Assembly: GCF_002776525.5 (NCBI RefSeq)
Contig: NC_045446.1
Span: forward strand, 62,240,160-62,304,159
From: Piliocolobus tephrosceles
Lineage: Eukaryota; Chordata; Mammalia; Primates; Cercopithecidae
DNA length: 64,000 nt
Direction: 5' to 3'
This document shows, piece after piece, positions 58,952-64,000 of this stretch. The stretch's first letter is position 1. Every line of letters begins with the position of its first letter. The translations under genes were made by a program, and so were the position numbers. A model generated the notes under the pieces. It worked only from the letters and a program-made list of their open reading frames with translations. It had not been told where the DNA came from and did not search any database.

Positions 58952-59770
58952 CATAGGGGTGCATGCCTGTAATCCCAGCACTTTGAGAGGCCGAGGCAGG
59001 CAGATCACTTGAGCTCAGGAGTTCAAGACCAGCTTGGGCAACATGGTGAAACCCTATCTCTACAAAAAATAAAAAATTTAGCCCATTGTGGTGGTGCATG
59101 TCTGTAGTTCCAACTACTCCGGAGGCTGAGGTGGGAGGATTGCTTGAGCCTGGGAAGCGAAGATTGCAGTGGGCCACTCTACTCCATCTTGGGTGACACA
59201 GTGAGACCCAAAAAAAAGAAAGAGAAAGAGAGAAGGAAAGAAAGGAAGGAAGCAAGCAAGGAAGGAAGGAAGGAAGAAGACAGAGAGAGAGAAAGAAAGA
59301 AAGAAAGAGAAATGCATCTCCCATTAAAAAAAAAAAAAAAGAAAGAAATCCAGGTGTGGTGGCTCATGCCTATAATTCCAGCACTTTGGGAGGCTGAAGC
59401 AGGTGGATCACCTGAGGTCAAGAATTTGAGACTAGCCTGGCCAACATGGTGAAACCTTGTCTCTACTAAAAATACAAAAATTAGCTGGCATAGTGGCAGG
59501 TGCCTATACTTCCAGCTACTTGGGAAGCTGAGGCAGGAGAATTGATTAAACCTGGGAGGCGGAGGTTGCAGTGAGCCAAGATTGTGCCACTGCACTCTAG
59601 CCTGGGCAACAGAGGAAGAGTCCGTCTCAAAAAGAAAAAAAAAAAGCCAGGTGCAGTGGCTCATACCTGTAATTCCACCGCTTTGGGAGGCTGAGGCAGG
59701 AAGTTCACTTGAAGCCTGGAGTTCAAGACCAACCTGGGCAACATAGCAAGACCTCATGTCTCTCTCTATA
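58952..59770 (+). repeat. Alu cluster with purine tract
   Basis: Partial Alu 58952-59213, purine tract 59212-59310, full Alu 59349-59645, fragment 59646-59770. Confidence 0.87.
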
Positions 59771-59910
59771 TATATAAAGCAGCTTCCTGTTTCTATTTGG
59801 AAGGGGTTTTTGGCATGCATCGAGTGCACAACTTTTCAGTTACTTCCCATAGGTCTCCATCCTAAACCTTTTAAGTCTGTAAGCAGAAGGGACTAGGCAT
59901 ATGTGAGTTT

Positions 59911-60230
59911 TTTTTTTTTTTTTGAGACAGAGTCTTGCTCTGTCACCCAGGGTGGAATACCGTGGAGTACAGTGGTGCGATCTCAGCTCACTGCAACCTT
60001 CGCCTCCCAGGTTCAAGTGGTTTTCCTACCTTAGCCCCCTGCCTCCAATAGCTGGGATTACAGGCAAGCACCACCATGTCCAGCTATTTTTTTTTTTTTT
60101 TTGCATTTTTAGTAGAGACGGGGTTCTACCATGTTGGTCAGGCTGATCTCGAACTCCTGACCTCAAATGATCCGCCTGCCTTGACCTCCCAAAGTGTTGG
60201 GATTACAGTCATGAGCCACTGCGCCCAGCC
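59911..60230 (-). repeat. Alu
   Basis: Flanked by ATATGTGAGT on both sides. Confidence 0.9.
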
Positions 60231-61074
60231 ATATGTGAGTCTTTCTAGATCACAGAACAAAGAGATAGTTTTAAATTGGTGCACAAACAGTTCTAGGGCT
60301 ATGCTCCTTTGGAACAATTGAGAAAAGGGGAGGGAACATCTAGTTCCCATTTTCTCTCCAGAAGGGGCTCACAGTACACTTCCAGTGGCTACTTGATGAC
60401 CTAACAGCTAAGAAACTTTCACCAGGGAGATCATGGAGCAAACAAACAATAGCCCTATTACAGCTTTAGCAAGGGAATTTCATGAAACTTTCCTCTGGCT
60501 CACCCCTTAAATAAATCCAGGTCTACTCATTCTTCCAGGAAGGAGCTTGGCCATGCACTGAGTGCCACAACTTCTATGGCTCCAACCCTGGGGACTGTCT
60601 CCTTAATGACCTAGCTCTTGAAGTTAACGGTGCTTTGCATTCCTGGGTGGGCTGAGACCACAGAAAATGAAGAGGTGAACATATAATAGGCACGCTTCCA
60701 ACAGCTATTTCCCCAGGATCAGAAGGCGCAACCTGGATGTTAGCATAGGCATTTGCCACAGATCTTCTCCTCAGCTTAGTGCAGACAGAATGGGAGATAG
60801 ACACCTGTATTCAGCTTTACCATAAAGATAGAAGTAACTGAAACACACACCCAACTCCAACATTTCCAGCTACACCTAGAGAGTCTGGCTCCTGCCTTCC
60901 TGGTCTGAGAATACTGAAATGATATGACATAAACTCCAGGGGACCACCAAAAACAGAATAGAGGCCTGGACAAACACAAAGACTTGAGAGGTACCTTAAA
61001 ATCTCTGGTCAGAGAGATAGGTGAGAGCCTTCTTCTACATGAGGCCAGTCGGACAAGACTGAGAGAGATAGTGA

Positions 61075-61449
61075 TATGGTCAGGCTTTGTGTCCCCAGCC
61101 AAATCTCATCTTGAAGTATAATCCTTATAATTCCCATGAGTCAAGGGAGAGATGAGGTAGAGGTAAGTGAATCATGGGGGCAGTTTCCCCCATGCTGTTC
61201 TTGTGATAATGAGTGACTTCTCAGGAGATCTGATGGTTTTATAAGGGGCTCCTCCCCCTTTGCTTGGCACTTCTCCTTCCTGCTGCCTTGTGAAGAAGGT
61301 GCCTTGCTTCCTCTTTGCCTTCAGCCATGATTGTAAGTTTCCTGAGGCCTACCCAGCCATGCTGAACTTTGAGTCAATTAAACCTCTTTCCTTTATAAGT
61401 TACCCAGTCTTGAGAAGTTCTTTATAGCAGTATGAAAACAGACTAACAC
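61075..61449 (+). repeat. MaLR LTR (MST/THE1-type), solo
   Basis: Third LTR of the THE1 kind in the window, more diverged. No internal sequence. Splits the L1 before ORF1. Confidence 0.85.
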
Positions 61450-62481
61450 AGATAGTTATTTTATCTTATGTGCAGAAACCAACACAGAGAGTCAAGGAAA
61501 ATGAAGAAATAGAGAAATATGTTCTAAATAAAAGAACAAGAAGAATATCCAGAAACTGACCTGAGTGAAGTGGAGATATGTGATTTACCTGATAGAGAAT
61601 TCAAAACAATGATCATGGAGATGCTTACTGAGGTCAGGGGAGCAATGTAAGAACAAACTGACAATTTCAATAAAGAGACAGGAAGTATTTAAAAAGTAAA
61701 TAATAGAGCTGAAGAATACTGTAACTGAAATGAAAAATTCAATAGAGGGGTTCAATAGTAAACTAGATCAAGTAGGAAAAAAAAAAATAGTGAATCTGAA
61801 GACAGGTTACTGGAAATTATAAAATCTGAGGACCAAAAAGGAAAAAATAATAAAAAAAGAGCGAGGATAATTTAAGAGACTTATGGAGCACCATTAAGCA
61901 TAACAACATACACATTATCAGTATGTCAAAAGGAGAAAACAAAGAGAAAGGGCTAGAAAACATATTCAAAGAAATAACGGCAGAAAACCCCCCAAACCTG
62001 GGGAAAGAAATAGAAATCCAGATCCAGGAAGCCCAAAGGACATCAAATAAGATTATTCCAAAGAGAACCGCATCGAGACACATCATAATCAAACTGTCAA
62101 AAGTTAAAGACAAAGAGAGAGTTTTGAAAGCAGCAAGGGAAAAGTGAAATATTACATGCAAGGAAACCCATAAGATTATCAGTGGGTTTTCAGCAGAAAC
62201 CTTGCAAACCAGAAAGAAGTAGACTAACATATTCAAAATCCTCATAGGAAAAATAAATTTTAATCAAGTACAATACCAAGTAACCCTGTCTCCCAAAAAG
62301 GGAGAATGACAAAGACTTCCTCAGACTAACAAAAGCTGAGAGAATGTATCACCACTAGATCTGTCTTATGAGAAATGCTAAAGGGAGTTATTTAAGTTAA
62401 AGAAGAGGATGTTAATTTAGTAACATGAAAATATATGAAAGTATAAAACTCACTGGTAAAAGTAAGTATGTTGTCAGGCCT

Positions 62482-62971
62482 GATGTGGTGGCTCACACCT
62501 GTAATCCCAGCCAACGCAGGTGGATCGCCTGAGATCAGGAGTTTGAGACCAGCCTGGCAAACATGGTGAAACCCTGCCTCTACTAAAAACACAAAAATTA
62601 GCTGGGCACATGCCTGTAATTCCAGCTATTTGGAGGGCTGAGGTAGGAAAATCACTTGAACCCTGGAGGCGGAGGTCGCAGTTAGCTAAGATCATGAGAC
62701 TGCACTCCATCCTGGGTGACAGAGCAAGACTCTGTCTCAGAAAAAAAAAAAAGTATGTTGTCAAATTCAAAATATTTAAATACTATAATGGCAGTAGGTA
62801 AATCAACTTTATATCTCTAGATAAAGGTTGAAAGATCCTAGCTACTTGGGAGGCTGAGGCAGGAGAATTGCTTGAACCCAGGAGGTGCAGGTTGCAGTGA
62901 GCTGAGATTGCACCATGGCACTCAAGCTTGGGCAACAAGAGGGAAACTCTGTCTCAAAAAAAAAAAAAAAA
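62482..62971 (+). repeat. Two Alus, second partial
   Basis: 62482-62752 and 62838-62971. Confidence 0.87.
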
Positions 62972-63037
62972 GTTGAAAGAAAATCTAGTTAAAACAAGTA
63001 AAACTACAGCACTTTGTTAAGAATACAAATTATTTTG

Positions 63038-63335
63038 GCCGGACACGGTGGCTCAAGCCTGTAATCCCAGCACTTTGGGAGGCCGAGATGGGTGGATCAT
63101 GAGGTCAGGAGATCGAGACCATCCTGGCTAACACGGTGAAACCCCGTCTCTAATAAAAAATACAAAAATCTAGCCGGCCAAGGTGGCGGGCGCCTGTAGT
63201 CCCAGCTACTCGGGAGGCTGAGGCAGGAGAATGGCATAAACCCGGGAGGCGGAGCTTGCAGTGAGCCGAGATCCGGCCACTGCACTCCAGCCTGGGCGAC
63301 AGAACGAGACTCCGTCTCAAAAAAAAAAAAAAGAA
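63038..63335 (+). repeat. AluY, cercopithecid-type variant
   Basis: Same variant set as 36431-36732, including GATCCGGCCACTGC. GAATACAAATTATTTT repeated at both sides. Confidence 0.88.
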
Positions 63336-63362
63336 AAGAAAAAAGAATACAAATTATTTTAC

Positions 63363-63449
63363 TTTAGAGAGCTGAGGCAGGAGGATCACTTGAGCTCAGG
63401 AGTTTGAGACCAGCCTGGGCAACATAGTGAGACCTTGTCTCTACTACAC
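63363..63449 (+). repeat. Alu fragment
   Basis: Internal Alu piece of about 85 bases. Confidence 0.75.
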
Positions 63450-64000
63450 AGGTGTAATTTGTACCTGTACCTGTATAGGTAATGTAATGATATTGACAAA
63501 GAAATTTAAGACAAGAATTGTTAAGAGACAAAGGAAGTCATTTAAAAATGATAAAAGGGTCAATCCATCAAGAAGACATAGCAAATATAAATATAAATGC
63601 AACTACCAACAGAGCCCAAAACACAAGAAGCAAAAAATAACAGAATTGAGGAGAGAAATATATTATTCAACAATAACAGTTGGAGATTTCCATATCCCAC
63701 TACCAGTAGTATTTAGAAAAACTAGGCAGTAGAGAACCTGAACAACACTATAAACCAACTGGACCTATCAGATATCTACAGAACACTCCAACCAAACAAC
63801 AGCAGAATACTCTTCTCAAGTACACATGGAACACCATATTTTGAGCCATTAAAAAAGGTATCAATAAATTAAAAATAATTGAAACAGAAGAAAATATCTT
63901 CCCTGATCACGATGGAATGACATTAAAAAATAAGAAAAGAACATTTAGGAAATTTACAAATATGTATAAATTAAATATACTCCTAAATAACCAGTGAGTT

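Larger units (their letters stand above)
57775..64000 (+). mobile_element. Ancient L1 (L1M-type): 5' UTR, ORF1, start of ORF2
   Basis: Pieces at 57775-58222, 58547-58951, 59771-59910, 60231-61074 (5' UTR-like), 61450-62481 (ORF1 and linker) and 63450-64000 (ORF2 N-terminal part), all plus strand and in order. ORF1-like coding is visible at 61923-62147, ORF2-like at 63427-63732; both are full of breaks. Runs off the right edge. Confidence 0.78.

Overview
The window is nuclear DNA from a primate, most likely an Old World monkey. It is dense in Alu, L1 and endogenous retroviral sequence. It holds the folate receptor gene cluster, with split coding exons and GT-AG introns. At least two young AluY copies (36431-36732 and 63038-63335) carry diagnostic-looking variants that I associate with the cercopithecid AluYR lineages. 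The FOLR1 protein differs from human FOLR1 at several positions. I cannot name the species.

Layout, left to right. (1) 1-1408: 3' end of a plus-strand gammaretrovirus-like ERV, with an open env reading frame running in from the left edge, then an LTR. (2) 1430-6940: a block containing a broken FOLR1 duplicate (FOLR1P1-like, exons 2-4) plus downstream DNA. (3) 6940-20600: mainly mobile DNA, dominated by a complete THE1 element (10993 to about 19913). It contains a solo LTR7 and an inverted Alu, and the Alu is itself split by a 5.9 kb minus-strand provirus. (4) 20600-30121: FOLR3, here a pseudogene. A 3337-bp provirus with a GTGAC target duplication sits inside the signal-peptide codons. The next splice donor is lost, exon 2 has a nonsense codon and exon 3 has lost a cysteine. 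(5) 30122-40850: intergenic, with an old plus-strand ERV (two Alu-riddled LTRs around env remnants) and a 100-N assembly gap. (6) 40850-48300: FOLR1, intact, four coding exons giving 257 residues, with candidate 5' untranslated exon and GC-box promoter upstream. (7) 46842-54500 is paralogous to block 2. (8) 57770-64000: an ancient plus-strand L1 (5' UTR, ORF1, start of ORF2) broken by Alus and a MaLR LTR.

The only gene with an intact coding capacity is FOLR1. It encodes a GPI-anchored high-affinity folate receptor with all 16 cysteines and the known folate-contact residues present. FOLR3 would have encoded the secreted receptor. FOLR2 is not in the window. The best discovery candidate is the retroviral inactivation of FOLR3. 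Second are the unusual architectures of two proviruses: one has three zinc knuckles in Gag, and the other has an env fragment upstream of pol.
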